Part shown: piece after piece, positions 52,273 to 61,383 of the stretch
Numbering within the stretch: position 1 is the first letter of the stretch
How the letters are laid out: every line of letters starts with the position of its first letter
Assembly (NCBI GenBank): GCA_964638675.1
Contig: CAZXAU010000009.1
Span: 34,925 to 98,924, forward strand
Source: SIG714 sp964638675
GTDB lineage: Bacteria; Bacillota; Clostridia; Oscillospirales; CAG-272
Direction of reading: 5' to 3'
DNA length: 64,000 nucleotides
Notes under the pieces: model-generated
Told to the model about the DNA's origin: nothing
Seen by the model: only the letters and a program-made list of their open reading frames with translations
Database searches by the model: none
Made by a program: the position numbers and the translations under genes

Positions 52273-52995
52273 ATGAAAATAATAGTCACTGAAAGCTACG
52301 AAGAAATGTCCCAAAAGGGTGCAGAATATATCGCAGCTCTTCTCAAAACAAAGCCTAATTGCATTTTAGGTCTTGCCACAGGTTCGACGCCTGTAGGAAT
52401 GTACAAATGTCTTTCCGAAATGAACAAAGCCGGAGAGATCACATTCAAGGATGTAACATCATACAACCTTGATGAGTATTACCCTCTCGCACCCGATCAC
52501 GATCAGTCCTACCGTTATTTCATGAACAACAACCTGTTCTATCACATCGACATCGATATGAGCAAAACTCATGTTCCGGACGGGCTTGCAAATGACCCCG
52601 AACAGATGGGCAAGGATTATGACGCCGCTATCGAGCAGGCAGGCGGAATCGACCTCCAGGTGCTCGGACTTGGTCCTAACGGACATATCGCATTCAACGA
52701 ACCTGAGGAAGAGCTCTATGTCGGAACACACCTGACAGGACTTACACAGAGCACCATTCAGGCAAACTCACGCTTCTTCGCCTCGATCGAAGATGTTCCC
52801 ACACAGGCAGTCACAATGGGACTCGGATCCATTATGAAAGCAAAGCAGATAATCGTCCTCGCATCGGGAAAAGCAAAGCACACAGTAATTGAAAAGATGC
52901 TCGGCGGCAGAATCACAACCGCTGTTCCTTCAACACTTCTTCTCACTCACCCGAATGTAGTGCTTATCTGCGATAAAGAAGCATACGAAGGCTGA
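52273..52995 (+). CDS. nagB: Glucosamine-6-phosphate deaminase
   Basis: A 240-residue deaminase. It shows GLATGSTPVGMY (phosphate loop), YNLDEYY with the catalytic Asp, LGLGPNGHIAFNEP with the catalytic His and Glu (about residues 132-145), and the C-terminal AKHTVIEKMLGG. It converts glucosamine-6-phosphate to fructose-6-phosphate and ammonia, linking amino-sugar use to glycolysis. The length is that of the short Firmicutes form, without the allosteric tail of the E. coli enzyme. The start follows GGAGG. Confidence 0.94.
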   Translation: MKIIVTESYEEMSQKGAEYIAALLKTKPNCILGLATGSTPVGMYKCLSEMNKAGEITFKDVTSYNLDEYYPLAPDHDQSYRYFMNNNLFYHIDIDMSKTHVPDGLANDPEQMGKDYDAAIEQAGGIDLQVLGLGPNGHIAFNEPEEELYVGTHLTGLTQSTIQANSRFFASIEDVPTQAVTMGLGSIMKAKQIIVLASGKAKHTVIEKMLGGRITTAVPSTLLLTHPNVVLICDKEAYEG

Positions 52996-53031
52996 TTGGG
53001 TGATCAAATAGTTACATAATAATTCCTATAA

Positions 53032-53061
53032 AATACACCGCACCTTTCTGCGGTGTATTTT
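53032..53061 (+). terminator. Terminator of nagB
   Basis: AATACACCGCA / TGCGGTGTATT with a 6-base loop, then TTTCCTTT. Confidence 0.9.
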
Positions 53062-53087
53062 CCTTTACTCTATTTTTACCTGAGCTA

Positions 53088-53116
53088 TCATATCCGACGA
53101 TTCAAAAGCATAATAT
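53088..53116 (+). promoter_or_regulatory. Sigma-E-like promoter of spoIVA
   Basis: TCATAT (53088-53093), 15 bases and CATAATAT (53109-53116) resemble the mother-cell sigma-E consensus (ATA-type -35, CATAnnnT -10), as expected for spoIVA. No sigma-A promoter is evident in this gap. Confidence 0.6.
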
Positions 53117-53159
53117 TGTACAGATAACAGTGCTTGTAAAATAATCGGAGGATAAAGTC

Positions 53160-54638
53160 ATGGCTGACAACAGTATTTACAGCGACATTTCAAAACGCAC
53201 CGACGGCGATATATATATAGGAGTAGTCGGACCGGTGAGAACGGGAAAATCCACTGTAATAAAAAAATTCATGGATAATCTCGTACTTCCAAACATAACG
53301 AACGAATATGACAGAGAGCGTGCAAAGGATGTAACACCGCAAAGTGCAGGTGGTAAAACCGTAATGACAACAGAGCCTAAATTCATACCGGATGAGGCGG
53401 TCAGTGTAAAGCTTGACGATGTATCAGATGTCAAGATCAAACTTATCGACTGCGTCGGCTATATTGTTCCCGAAGCACTCGGTCAGATAGAAAACGGCGA
53501 GCAGCGTCTTGTTCAAACCCCCTGGCAGAAGGAACCGATGCCATTTTCCGAAGCTGCGGAATTCGGTACAAAAAAGGTTATAACCGACCATTCAACTATA
53601 GGACTTCTTGTAACATGTGACGGAAGCATATGCGACCTCCCCCGTGAGCAATACATTGATGCTGAGGAAAGGGTTGCCGCCGAGCTCAAGAAGATCGATA
53701 AACCCTTTGCAATCATCCTGAACTCCTCGGATCCTAACTCTGAGGGTGCAATAAATCTTGCAAACGAGCTTGAAGAGAAATATGCGGCACCGGTAGCACT
53801 TGTCAATGCCCTTCAGCTCAACGGCGAAGATATAAAAAATATACTCGGACTCATTTTAGGTGAATTCCCTATTGCAGAGCTCCGGATAAAGCTTCCTGAT
53901 TGGACATCGGCACTCGGGTCTGATCACAGAATAATCAAGAGCATACGTGACGATCTGCTTGTTGCCTGCGAAAAGATAAAGAAAAGCGGTGACACAAAAA
54001 AAGCACTTTCACTGCTTGCCGAAAATCCAAACATCAAGGAAACCAAGCTTACACAGCTTGATCTCGGATGCGGAAAAGCAAAAGCCGAGATCATCCTTGA
54101 TCCCACACTTTATTACCGCACGATGAGCGAGCTTACAGGTGTACAGATCGACAGCGAGAGTTCACTCATATCACTTATCAAAGAGCTTTCAGCGACAAAG
54201 AAAAAGTATGACAAAATATCTGCGGCACTTGAACAGGTCGAACAAAAGGGATACGGAATCGTAATGCCCGGAAAGGATTCCCTGACACTCGAAGAGCCGA
54301 AGATCGTCAAACAGCCGGGTGGCTACGGCGTAAGACTCAAGGCATCAGCTCCGTCAATCCATATGATCAAAGCCGATATCGAAACCGAAATAAATCCTGT
54401 TGTCGGAACCGAAGCACAATCTGAGGAGCTTGTAAAATATCTGCTTGATTCATTTGATTCCGAACCGTCAAAGATATGGGAAACCAATATGTTCGGCAGA
54501 ACACTGTATGATCTTATCACTGACGGATTACAGAATAAGCTCCGCAACATGCCTGAGGAGTCACGTGCAAGACTAAGTGAAACACTCGGAAGGATAGTCA
54601 ACGAGGGCAGCGGCGGACTGATCTGCATCCTGCTCTGA
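53160..54638 (+). CDS. spoIVA: Stage IV sporulation protein A
   Basis: A 492-residue SpoIVA, the same length as the Bacillus subtilis protein. The TRAFAC-like ATPase domain starts with GVVGPVRTGKST (Walker A, 21-32), followed by KLIDCVGYIVP and HSTIGLLVTCDGS. The C-terminal half ends in GGLICILL, as in family members. SpoIVA polymerises with ATP on the forespore outer membrane and forms the base of the spore coat. The start follows GGAGG. This gene is firm evidence that the organism forms endospores or descends from one that does. Confidence 0.97.
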   Translation: MADNSIYSDISKRTDGDIYIGVVGPVRTGKSTVIKKFMDNLVLPNITNEYDRERAKDVTPQSAGGKTVMTTEPKFIPDEAVSVKLDDVSDVKIKLIDCVGYIVPEALGQIENGEQRLVQTPWQKEPMPFSEAAEFGTKKVITDHSTIGLLVTCDGSICDLPREQYIDAEERVAAELKKIDKPFAIILNSSDPNSEGAINLANELEEKYAAPVALVNALQLNGEDIKNILGLILGEFPIAELRIKLPDWTSALGSDHRIIKSIRDDLLVACEKIKKSGDTKKALSLLAENPNIKETKLTQLDLGCGKAKAEIILDPTLYYRTMSELTGVQIDSESSLISLIKELSATKKKYDKISAALEQVEQKGYGIVMPGKDSLTLEEPKIVKQPGGYGVRLKASAPSIHMIKADIETEINPVVGTEAQSEELVKYLLDSFDSEPSKIWETNMFGRTLYDLITDGLQNKLRNMPEESRARLSETLGRIVNEGSGGLICILL

Positions 54639-54654
54639 AAAACCGATATAAAAT

Positions 54655-54924
54655 ATGGATTGCTGCTGCATATACAGCTTTTCGGAGCTTCGCCGCAAAG
54701 AGGTCATAAACATTACAACGGGAATGCGGCTCGGATATATCTGCGACCTCGAATTTGATGCAAAATGCGGAAAAATTCTTTCTCTTACAGTTCCCGAACG
54801 GGCACCGATATTCTCTTTTAAAAAGCCCGAAGAATTCAGAATTCCCTGGGACTGCATCGCCAAGATCGGAGATGATATAATACTCGTCACAAACGCCATT
54901 CCGATATGTAATGAAACGAACTGA
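54655..54924 (+). CDS. YlmC/YmxH-family sporulation PRC-barrel protein
   Basis: An 89-residue protein with one PRC-barrel domain: SFSELRRKEVINITTGMRLGYICDLEFD, then IPWDCIAKIGDDIILV. The YlmC/YmxH family is conserved in endospore formers and its function is unclear. It lies 16 bp after spoIVA and is probably transcribed with it in the mother cell. The N-terminal MDCCCIY precedes the usual start, so the true start may be slightly different. Confidence 0.82.
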   Translation: MDCCCIYSFSELRRKEVINITTGMRLGYICDLEFDAKCGKILSLTVPERAPIFSFKKPEEFRIPWDCIAKIGDDIILVTNAIPICNETN

Positions 54925-54983
54925 GAGTAAAAGATAAATTATTTTCGAATCAGATCGAAAGCGGTGTGAATAAGGCTGTGTAA

Positions 54984-55017
54984 GGGGCTGTTGCTAATTG
55001 GAATTCGCAACAGCCCC
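54984..55017. terminator. Inverted repeat between convergent genes
   Basis: GGGGCTGTTGC / GCAACAGCCCC is an 11-bp perfect stem with a 12-base loop. T-runs are weak on both sides. It separates the spoIVA operon from the convergent GH38 gene. Confidence 0.65.
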
Positions 55018-55037
55018 TAATCGATTTTATACCGCAT

Positions 55038-57746
55038 TTAATCAGTTAACGGATTTTTTTCTTTCTTGATACGAACCGTCACGATCTGTTTGGGTGCGGA
55101 TTTTAAGTGCAGGGTTTTCGTTCCCGAGCCGGCAACTTCGGAAATTTTTTCCTCGCTGAGTGTTACCTCCTCTGCAAGGGATAGTGGTGCGAAGAATTCC
55201 AGTGCAAAAGAAATCGGTTTTGATGTGCTGTTGTACATACGAATGATCTGACTGCCATCCATAGCCTCCGAGCCTTTGAATGCTGAGACTATCATCGCAC
55301 CGGGAATGTCTTCATCGACAATACGCAAGAGGGTAAATTCATGAGGGACAACGATATCTGCGTTCTCTATCGGACGGTAAAAGAGATCGGGCATTCCGGG
55401 TCCCTGAACAAAAGGTCTACCGCCGATGAAACGGTTGAAATCAACGCATTGGACTGCCGTATAGGGTAAACACATAAACTGACCGGCAATCTCTGCCACC
55501 CTTGCGTTTTCATGGTTTCCGGCATACGGATAGATCGCCAGACGGTAGCTTTGCTCGCCGAGACATTCACCCTCAGGCGTTACCCAGCTCTGCTCCATTC
55601 TTTTTTCACCTTCAAATCCGCCGGTGATACGGTGAACGGCACGGAGAAGGGTGATTGCCAGTGTACCGTCGTCAGCATCAGTCATATGCTCATATTCATA
55701 AAGACCGCTTTGCAGAACTGCAAGCCCGTGACTGCCGTCTTGCGCATCAATACCGACGAAATCTGTGTTCGGGTGAGTTTTGTCATCATCATACTTGCTG
55801 ATCTTTGTGCGTGTAATGATGTCATAAGGTTGACCGGCATAGTTCACATCGGAAGAGATTCCTGTCGGAATGTGCAGTCGCAGACGGTGACGCATACACT
55901 GATTGTTCAGCCTGATCTGCACTCCGAGCATCTCGCTGTTTTTGTCAAGTGTAAGGAGAATTTCTGCTGCAACGCTGCCGGCACCGATTTCACGGTCTAT
56001 ATTCATTGTATATCTGATCATACGCTGTTGGCGTAGGTCGGTATCGTAAACGCATGTAACCTCAGCCGAAATATCATGACTGGTAATAATCTCACTGCCG
56101 TCATTTTCAAAATAATTATAAGCACAGCCCCGATCGGCATTATCTTCAAGAAGAAGCAGGTTATGATAGAGCGTACCGGTCGTCTTTTCGGTCAGATCCA
56201 CAGTGCCGTTTGAATTGATGACAACCTTAAGATTTTCATTTTCCATTAAGAAAGCCGAATTCGGATTCTGCTTTGTTTGAATAAGCGTGCCGATGCAGGG
56301 GGTAAGCGTCAAAATCTTATGACAGAATCCTTCCAACCTCCCCGGGAGATAGCTTATGGTGTAACGGTTGACATTTTTCTGCCCCGGAAGATTGATTGGG
56401 CTGAGAATACGCAGAGCAACATTTTTTTCAATGCTGACAACGTTGAATTGGATATTATTTCCCTCGCAGTCACTGATGGTGAAACAGCCTGTATCTTCTT
56501 CAACAGGAATATCGATAACAGCATCCATCGGACTGATATATGAGTGTTGCGTACTGTTGATATTGAGAATAAGATATTGATCCTTACAAAGCCCGCGGCG
56601 GTCTGCATGCTGTAATAATGCCTCTGTTCCCCGATTAATCAGGTCATCAGCATTCTCACGCACACGGATAAAACGGTCGATCATGTGGCGGTGAACAGCG
56701 TCGACAGAACAACCGCAAATTGAGTCGTGCGGATGATTCTGAATGAGCGTTTTCCACATATACGTTGCATATTCGTGAGGAAAGGGTTTTATACCCAATA
56801 TTTCATTTTCGGCATAAAGCGGTTCGAATTTCTTTTCAAGCAACGACTGGCAGAATGCGTTCCACACCTTGAGGTAAACACGGGATGCAAGAGTACCTGT
56901 CAGCACGTTTCCGGCACCGAGATCACGGAATTCACCGGTATAAGTCGGAAGCGTGATCTTCTTTTCCTTGACTTCTTCTTTTACGCGGGAGATGTATTCT
57001 GGCATTGTATCCTGGAAAATCAGCTCGTCCTTATCAAGGAGCGGAGCGACATTGTGAATAATCTCGGTCAAATTCTCCTGAGCTTCCAGGTGGTCAACGC
57101 CGTTCATAAGCAAATAGTTATTTGTCTTGCCCTGCTTTGCACAATTTTCACCGCACATTCTTGCCAACGCAAGTGCCCCCTCTGGGTCATCCGAAAAACG
57201 CTGGGCATTGTTGTACCATGCGAACATATGCTCACAAAGTATGCGGGAACCGTCTTCGCTTTCCCAGTAAAACTGAGAATCCCCACGTGCGAAACCACGC
57301 CCGAAAATGCAGGAATCCAATCCAAAACGAGCGAGGATCTGCGGAAGCTGCGAACAAAGACCAAACTGGTCGGCGGCATAGCCAACCGGCATACATTTCC
57401 CGAAATCTTTGGCGATCTTACTTCCTATGAGCAAATTGCGTACGGTTGCCTCACCTGAAGTCAGGTGAAAATCGTTCTGCACATACCACGGACCGACGAG
57501 AATTCGACCGGCTTTGATGTGATCATCCAGTATCTTGCGTCGTGTTGGACGGATCTCCAGATAATCTTCAAGAATGATAGTCTGTGCGTCCAAATGAAAG
57601 CGGTATTCCGGGTCTTTATCAAGGATATCAAGCAAGTTGTCAATCAGGTCAACCAAACGCATACGGAAGTTTTCAAGGGGTAAGTACCACTCGCGATCCC
57701 AGTGTGTATGTGAGATAATACAGTATTTTTTGGTATCAGTATTCAT
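55038..57746 (-). CDS. GH38 alpha-mannosidase
   Basis: A 902-residue glycoside hydrolase of family 38. The N-terminal catalytic domain has HTHWDREW (13-20, metal ligands), WYVQNDFHLTSGE (about 87-99, ligand Asp 92) and GYAADQFGL (122-130, probable nucleophile Asp 126). The His motif VDHLEAQ comes later. The long beta-sandwich C-terminal part is complete. There is no signal peptide, so it acts in the cytoplasm on imported mannosides, probably from host or dietary glycans. The start follows AAGGAGAG. The gene has its own promoter with a dyad. Confidence 0.93.
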   Translation of the reverse strand: MNTDTKKYCIISHTHWDREWYLPLENFRMRLVDLIDNLLDILDKDPEYRFHLDAQTIILEDYLEIRPTRRKILDDHIKAGRILVGPWYVQNDFHLTSGEATVRNLLIGSKIAKDFGKCMPVGYAADQFGLCSQLPQILARFGLDSCIFGRGFARGDSQFYWESEDGSRILCEHMFAWYNNAQRFSDDPEGALALARMCGENCAKQGKTNNYLLMNGVDHLEAQENLTEIIHNVAPLLDKDELIFQDTMPEYISRVKEEVKEKKITLPTYTGEFRDLGAGNVLTGTLASRVYLKVWNAFCQSLLEKKFEPLYAENEILGIKPFPHEYATYMWKTLIQNHPHDSICGCSVDAVHRHMIDRFIRVRENADDLINRGTEALLQHADRRGLCKDQYLILNINSTQHSYISPMDAVIDIPVEEDTGCFTISDCEGNNIQFNVVSIEKNVALRILSPINLPGQKNVNRYTISYLPGRLEGFCHKILTLTPCIGTLIQTKQNPNSAFLMENENLKVVINSNGTVDLTEKTTGTLYHNLLLLEDNADRGCAYNYFENDGSEIITSHDISAEVTCVYDTDLRQQRMIRYTMNIDREIGAGSVAAEILLTLDKNSEMLGVQIRLNNQCMRHRLRLHIPTGISSDVNYAGQPYDIITRTKISKYDDDKTHPNTDFVGIDAQDGSHGLAVLQSGLYEYEHMTDADDGTLAITLLRAVHRITGGFEGEKRMEQSWVTPEGECLGEQSYRLAIYPYAGNHENARVAEIAGQFMCLPYTAVQCVDFNRFIGGRPFVQGPGMPDLFYRPIENADIVVPHEFTLLRIVDEDIPGAMIVSAFKGSEAMDGSQIIRMYNSTSKPISFALEFFAPLSLAEEVTLSEEKISEVAGSGTKTLHLKSAPKQIVTVRIKKEKNPLTD

Positions 57747-57797
57747 AATTTACTTTCTCTCCTTAATTGTTTTCTTTCTCTTTGAGAGGTCAACGCC

Positions 57798-57832
57798 ATG
57801 CTATCACAACACACAATAATTGTCAATTGTGT
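57798..57832 (-). promoter_or_regulatory. Promoter and candidate operator of the GH38 gene
   Basis: On the minus strand TTGACA (57826-57821), a 17-base spacer and TAGCAT (57803-57798) with TG at the extended -10. A 7-bp dyad ACACAAT / ATTGTGT (57811-57817, 57826-57832) surrounds the -35 box, a natural place for a repressor such as a GntR- or LacI-type regulator. Confidence 0.7.
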
Positions 57833-57910
57833 TATCCCTTATTTTATAATATGTTTACTTTATGTTTATAAAGAGTTGTTTTTTATAATCTGTTTTTATG
57901 TCAAAACAGA

Positions 57911-57939
57911 TTGACAAATTCTTTTAAGAATGATATAAT
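57911..57939 (+). promoter_or_regulatory. Promoter of the flippase operon
   Basis: TTGACA (57911-57916), 17 bases and TATAAT (57934-57939) with an extended TGA. It drives 58020 to at least 61187. Confidence 0.9.
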
Positions 57940-58019
57940 AAAATTATGATTTATTCAGATCAATATTGACTATCAAATGTTAACATAATGTATATTTGGG
58001 GAAGGTAAAATATAAAGCA

Positions 58020-59468
58020 ATGAAAAACGAAAAGGTTATAAATAATCTCGCATGGCGGTTTCTTGAGCGATTCGGTGCTCAGGGCGTAACGGTAGTGGTA
58101 TCGTTAGTCCTTGCCCGTATTCTCGATCCCAATGTATACGGAATCGTCGCCATCGTTACAGTCTTCACAACAATAATGCAGGTCTTCGTGGATTCGGGGC
58201 TGGGAAATGCTCTTATTCAGAAAAAAGATGCCGATAATGTCGATTTTTCAACGGTCTTCTTTTTCAATATTGTACTCTGCCTGATACTTTATACACTGAC
58301 CTTCTTTCTTGCACCGCTGATAGCATATTTTTATGAAATGCCCGAGCTGACGGCAATCATACGTGTACTCGGAATCGTGATAATAATATCGGGAATCAAA
58401 AACGTACAGCAGGCGTATGTATCACGCAATCTTCTTTTCAGACGTTTCTTTTTTGCGACCTTAGGCGGAACTCTCGGTGCGGCAATTCTCGGAATAATAC
58501 TCGCATACAAAGGATTCGGCGTGTGGGCACTTGTTTGTCAGATGCTCCTCAACACTGCGGTAGACACAGCTATACTGTGGCTGACAGTGAAATGGCGTCC
58601 CGATTTCGTATTTTCATTGAAGCGCCTCAAAATTCTACTTAAATTCGGTTGGAAACTTCTCGTTTCGAGTTTAATAGATACACTGTATAAAGAGCTTCGC
58701 ACCCTTGTCATAGGAAAAAAATACACCTCGGACGATACCGGATATTATAACAACGGTCAAAAAATTCCGGCATTTATAGACGGCTGTATCAATGCCTCGA
58801 TAGACAGCGTTCTTCTCCCGACAATGTCGAAGGAGCAGGATCGCAAGGAGGCTGTCAGAAAAATGACACGCCGTGCTATCAGTGTCAGCTCATATATAAT
58901 GCTACCCGTAATGATAGGACTTGCCGTATGCTCCGAGCCGCTGATACGCCTGGTCTTAACAGAAAAATGGCTTCCCTGTGTTCCTTATTTGCGTGTCTTT
59001 TGCATTACATATGCATTTTACCCGATACATACCGCAAACCTCAACGCTATCAAGGCCTTGGGAAGAAGCGATCTTTATCTGAAGCTTGAAGTTATCAAAA
59101 AAACTATAGGAATGGCGGCTCTTCTCGCCACAATGTCAATAAGTGTTGAAGCCATCGCATACAGTCTTATCTTCACAGCTGTGACAAGCCAGATCGTCAA
59201 CTCATACCCGAATAAAAAACTGCTCTCCTACAGCTATTTTGACCAACTCAAGGATATAGCCCCCTCACTCGCTCTCTCGCTTGTTATGGGAGCTGCAGTC
59301 TACTCATTACAGCTTTTCGGATTGCCCGATATTATAACACTGATCCTTCAGATCATGCTCGGAGTTATCATATATATTTCGGGATCGGTTATATTTAAGT
59401 TTGAAAGCTTTGAATATATCAAATCAATTCTGATGTCATTTCTGAAAAAAACCAAAAAAACGAAATAA
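58020..59468 (+). CDS. MOP-family polysaccharide flippase (Wzx-like)
   Basis: A 482-residue membrane protein with about 12-14 helices of the MOP exporter superfamily. The opening ARILDPNVYGIVAIVTVF and FVDSGLGNALIQKKD are typical of Wzx/WcaJ-linked O-antigen or teichuronic-type flippases. It moves lipid-linked oligosaccharides across the membrane. It is separate from the capsule cluster at 18-24 kb, so two glycan systems may exist. I use ATG 58020; an upstream frame start at 57996 lacks support. The ribosome-binding site is far (GGGGAAGG about 13 bases away). Confidence 0.9.
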   Translation: MKNEKVINNLAWRFLERFGAQGVTVVVSLVLARILDPNVYGIVAIVTVFTTIMQVFVDSGLGNALIQKKDADNVDFSTVFFFNIVLCLILYTLTFFLAPLIAYFYEMPELTAIIRVLGIVIIISGIKNVQQAYVSRNLLFRRFFFATLGGTLGAAILGIILAYKGFGVWALVCQMLLNTAVDTAILWLTVKWRPDFVFSLKRLKILLKFGWKLLVSSLIDTLYKELRTLVIGKKYTSDDTGYYNNGQKIPAFIDGCINASIDSVLLPTMSKEQDRKEAVRKMTRRAISVSSYIMLPVMIGLAVCSEPLIRLVLTEKWLPCVPYLRVFCITYAFYPIHTANLNAIKALGRSDLYLKLEVIKKTIGMAALLATMSISVEAIAYSLIFTAVTSQIVNSYPNKKLLSYSYFDQLKDIAPSLALSLVMGAAVYSLQLFGLPDIITLILQIMLGVIIYISGSVIFKFESFEYIKSILMSFLKKTKKTK

Positions 59469-59482
59469 GGAAGTGTATTTAT

Positions 59483-60388
59483 ATGAATATGAACATTAAC
59501 GAATTCAAAAAAGAGTGTAAAGAACTTGATTTTCCGATCGAAGCCATCAATTCTTTGTCTGAAGTATTTGAAAAGATTTTGAGCATAGATGAATCTGCCG
59601 GAATGCTCGAAGTAACAGAAAAAGAATATTCGCTCTCTTTCATCCCCGGCGGAATCGCTCAACGTCAATTCGACTTTGAAAATCTCTGCGAAAAATACGG
59701 CATTCACAGCTATCAGGCACAGATGATATTTTATATAGTACTCATTCCCTGTCTTCGAGCAAAGTATGTCGAAAAAAATATTCCGATGTCGATCTTCAGA
59801 GATTCAATGGCAGACCTGCGTTGTAAACTTTACGAATGCTATAATGTATACGGCATATGGGGTTCATTTGTTGCCGTATGGTTTTCACGCTTCTTCAATT
59901 TTACATTGTACGGAATAGGAAGGCTTGAATTTGTTCCGTACGGAATGGAATTTGATTTTGAATCGCAGAAAAACGGCTTTATTGCAAAAGGTGAACCTGT
60001 AATCGATGTTCATATACCATCAAAAGGGAGACTTCCGCATGATGAGGTTATAGCTTCATACAAAGCGGCACTTGATTTTTTTAAAAATCATCTGCACCTG
60101 TCGCCGAGGGCGTTCGTTTGCGAGAGCTGGATGCTCTTCCCTAAACACCGTGAAATAATTCCCGAATGCCGTAACATTATAGATTTCATGAACGATTATG
60201 AGCTGACAGAGCTTCTTCCTGGCGAAGGAATGGGCGATCTTTGGCGAATTTTCAATACAAATGATTACTCTGATATATCAAAGCTCCCCCGAGACACATA
60301 TATGCAAAGACAGTATGCAGATTTTCTCATGAGCGGCGGAATTGCAGACGGAGCAAAAGGCATTTTCTTCGTAAAGGATCTGAAATAA
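59483..60388 (+). CDS. Acyltransferase-domain protein (GNAT-like, DUF5596 type)
   Basis: A 301-residue cytoplasmic protein. The order of features (FIPGGIAQRQFDFENLC, helical middle, GIGRLEFVPYGMEF, IDVHIPSKGRLP, CESWMLFP and a C-terminal LPRDTYMQRQYADFL) matches a family annotated as acyltransferase-domain proteins in Clostridia, as far as I remember. The substrate is unknown. It follows the flippase by 14 bp with AAGGAAG, and BirA starts 4 bp after its stop. Confidence 0.65.
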   Translation: MNMNINEFKKECKELDFPIEAINSLSEVFEKILSIDESAGMLEVTEKEYSLSFIPGGIAQRQFDFENLCEKYGIHSYQAQMIFYIVLIPCLRAKYVEKNIPMSIFRDSMADLRCKLYECYNVYGIWGSFVAVWFSRFFNFTLYGIGRLEFVPYGMEFDFESQKNGFIAKGEPVIDVHIPSKGRLPHDEVIASYKAALDFFKNHLHLSPRAFVCESWMLFPKHREIIPECRNIIDFMNDYELTELLPGEGMGDLWRIFNTNDYSDISKLPRDTYMQRQYADFLMSGGIADGAKGIFFVKDLK

Positions 60389-60392
60389 CTCC

Positions 60393-61187
60393 ATGTTGAA
60401 TATCGACTATATAAAAGAACATATCGACAATGCAAGCGATATCGATATAGAAGTTAAAGAATGTGTGACATCGACAAATACATGGCTTAAGGAGTATGCG
60501 CAAGACAAGCACAAAAATGCAGATAAAAAAGCAAAACTGCTGATTGCCGAGAAACAGACATCGGGAAAAGGGACAAAGGGCAGATCATTCTATTCTCCCG
60601 GGCTGAGCGGTATATATTTCAGTCTTCTGCTATACCCCGAAATGTCACCCGAGCATTCACTTCGTCTGACAAGTTCGGCGGCAGTTGCCGTTTGCAATTC
60701 TGTAAAGACGGTATGCGGCATTGAGACCGGGATCAAATGGGTAAACGATGTATGTAAAGATGGCAGAAAAATATGCGGAATACTATGTGAATCGGCTATA
60801 GGCAGTAATGGCGTGCTTGAGCACACTGTTGTAGGCGTTGGAATCAATATTCAGGAACCGATCGGCGGCTTCCCTGCCGATATAGCATCCAAAGCAAGTG
60901 CATTGTACCGGGGCGGCGTCTCACTGCCGGATCTTATTCGTGAGAGTATAGTATCCGAATTTGTAAATGAATATCTTGCACTTTATAACACAATAGATTC
61001 CGATACGATATACGAGAGTTATAAAGAACGGCTGTTCATTACAGGAAAAAGGGTGCATGTAATAAAAGGAGATATAATAAAAGATGCACTTGTTGTCGGA
61101 CTTAATAAAGATTTCTCACTCAAGGTCACATATGACGGAGTTAATACCGAAGATCTTTCGCACGGCGAGGTATCACTTGCATTATAA
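60393..61187 (+). CDS. birA: Biotin--[acetyl-CoA-carboxylase] ligase
   Basis: A 264-residue biotin protein ligase of the monofunctional type: the N-terminal DNA-binding helix-turn-helix of bifunctional BirA is absent. ATP/biotin-site motifs are SGKGTKGRSFYSPG (the GRGRRGRxWxS loop), GIYFSLLLYP and GIKWVNDV, with GILCES following. A C-terminal SH3-like domain (HVIKGDIIKDALVVGL) completes it. It attaches biotin to carboxylase subunits. It has no Shine-Dalgarno of its own and is coupled to the gene 4 bp upstream. Confidence 0.92.
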   Translation: MLNIDYIKEHIDNASDIDIEVKECVTSTNTWLKEYAQDKHKNADKKAKLLIAEKQTSGKGTKGRSFYSPGLSGIYFSLLLYPEMSPEHSLRLTSSAAVAVCNSVKTVCGIETGIKWVNDVCKDGRKICGILCESAIGSNGVLEHTVVGVGINIQEPIGGFPADIASKASALYRGGVSLPDLIRESIVSEFVNEYLALYNTIDSDTIYESYKERLFITGKRVHVIKGDIIKDALVVGLNKDFSLKVTYDGVNTEDLSHGEVSLAL

Positions 61188-61208
61188 TTTTATCTGTTTT
61201 TGAATGAA

Positions 61209-61293
61209 TTGACATTTTTCTCGCATGAATGTATTGTTTATACATTTCTTTTAACATTTTACACTGAATTTAATAATTTTTTTGTTGTATAAT
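61209..61293 (+). promoter_or_regulatory. Candidate promoters of the Cys-rich lipoprotein gene
   Basis: Two candidates exist: TTGACA (61209-61214), 17 bases and TATTGT (61232-61237); or the TATAAT at 61288-61293 with a poor -35. The rest of the leader to 61383 shows no riboswitch that I recognise. Confidence 0.5.
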
Positions 61294-61383
61294 ATATCGA
61301 AATAAAGGGGTATTTGTATTTTTCCCACAGCTGTCGGAAGAAAGTACAAATGCTTCGAGTCACACGAAAGGCAAGGATATAAA

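Noticed and set aside
61294..61383. Cyclic di-GMP riboswitch before the Cys-rich lipoprotein
   Set aside because: A CACGAAAGGCAAGG stretch first suggested it, but the conserved core and tetraloop receptor are missing.
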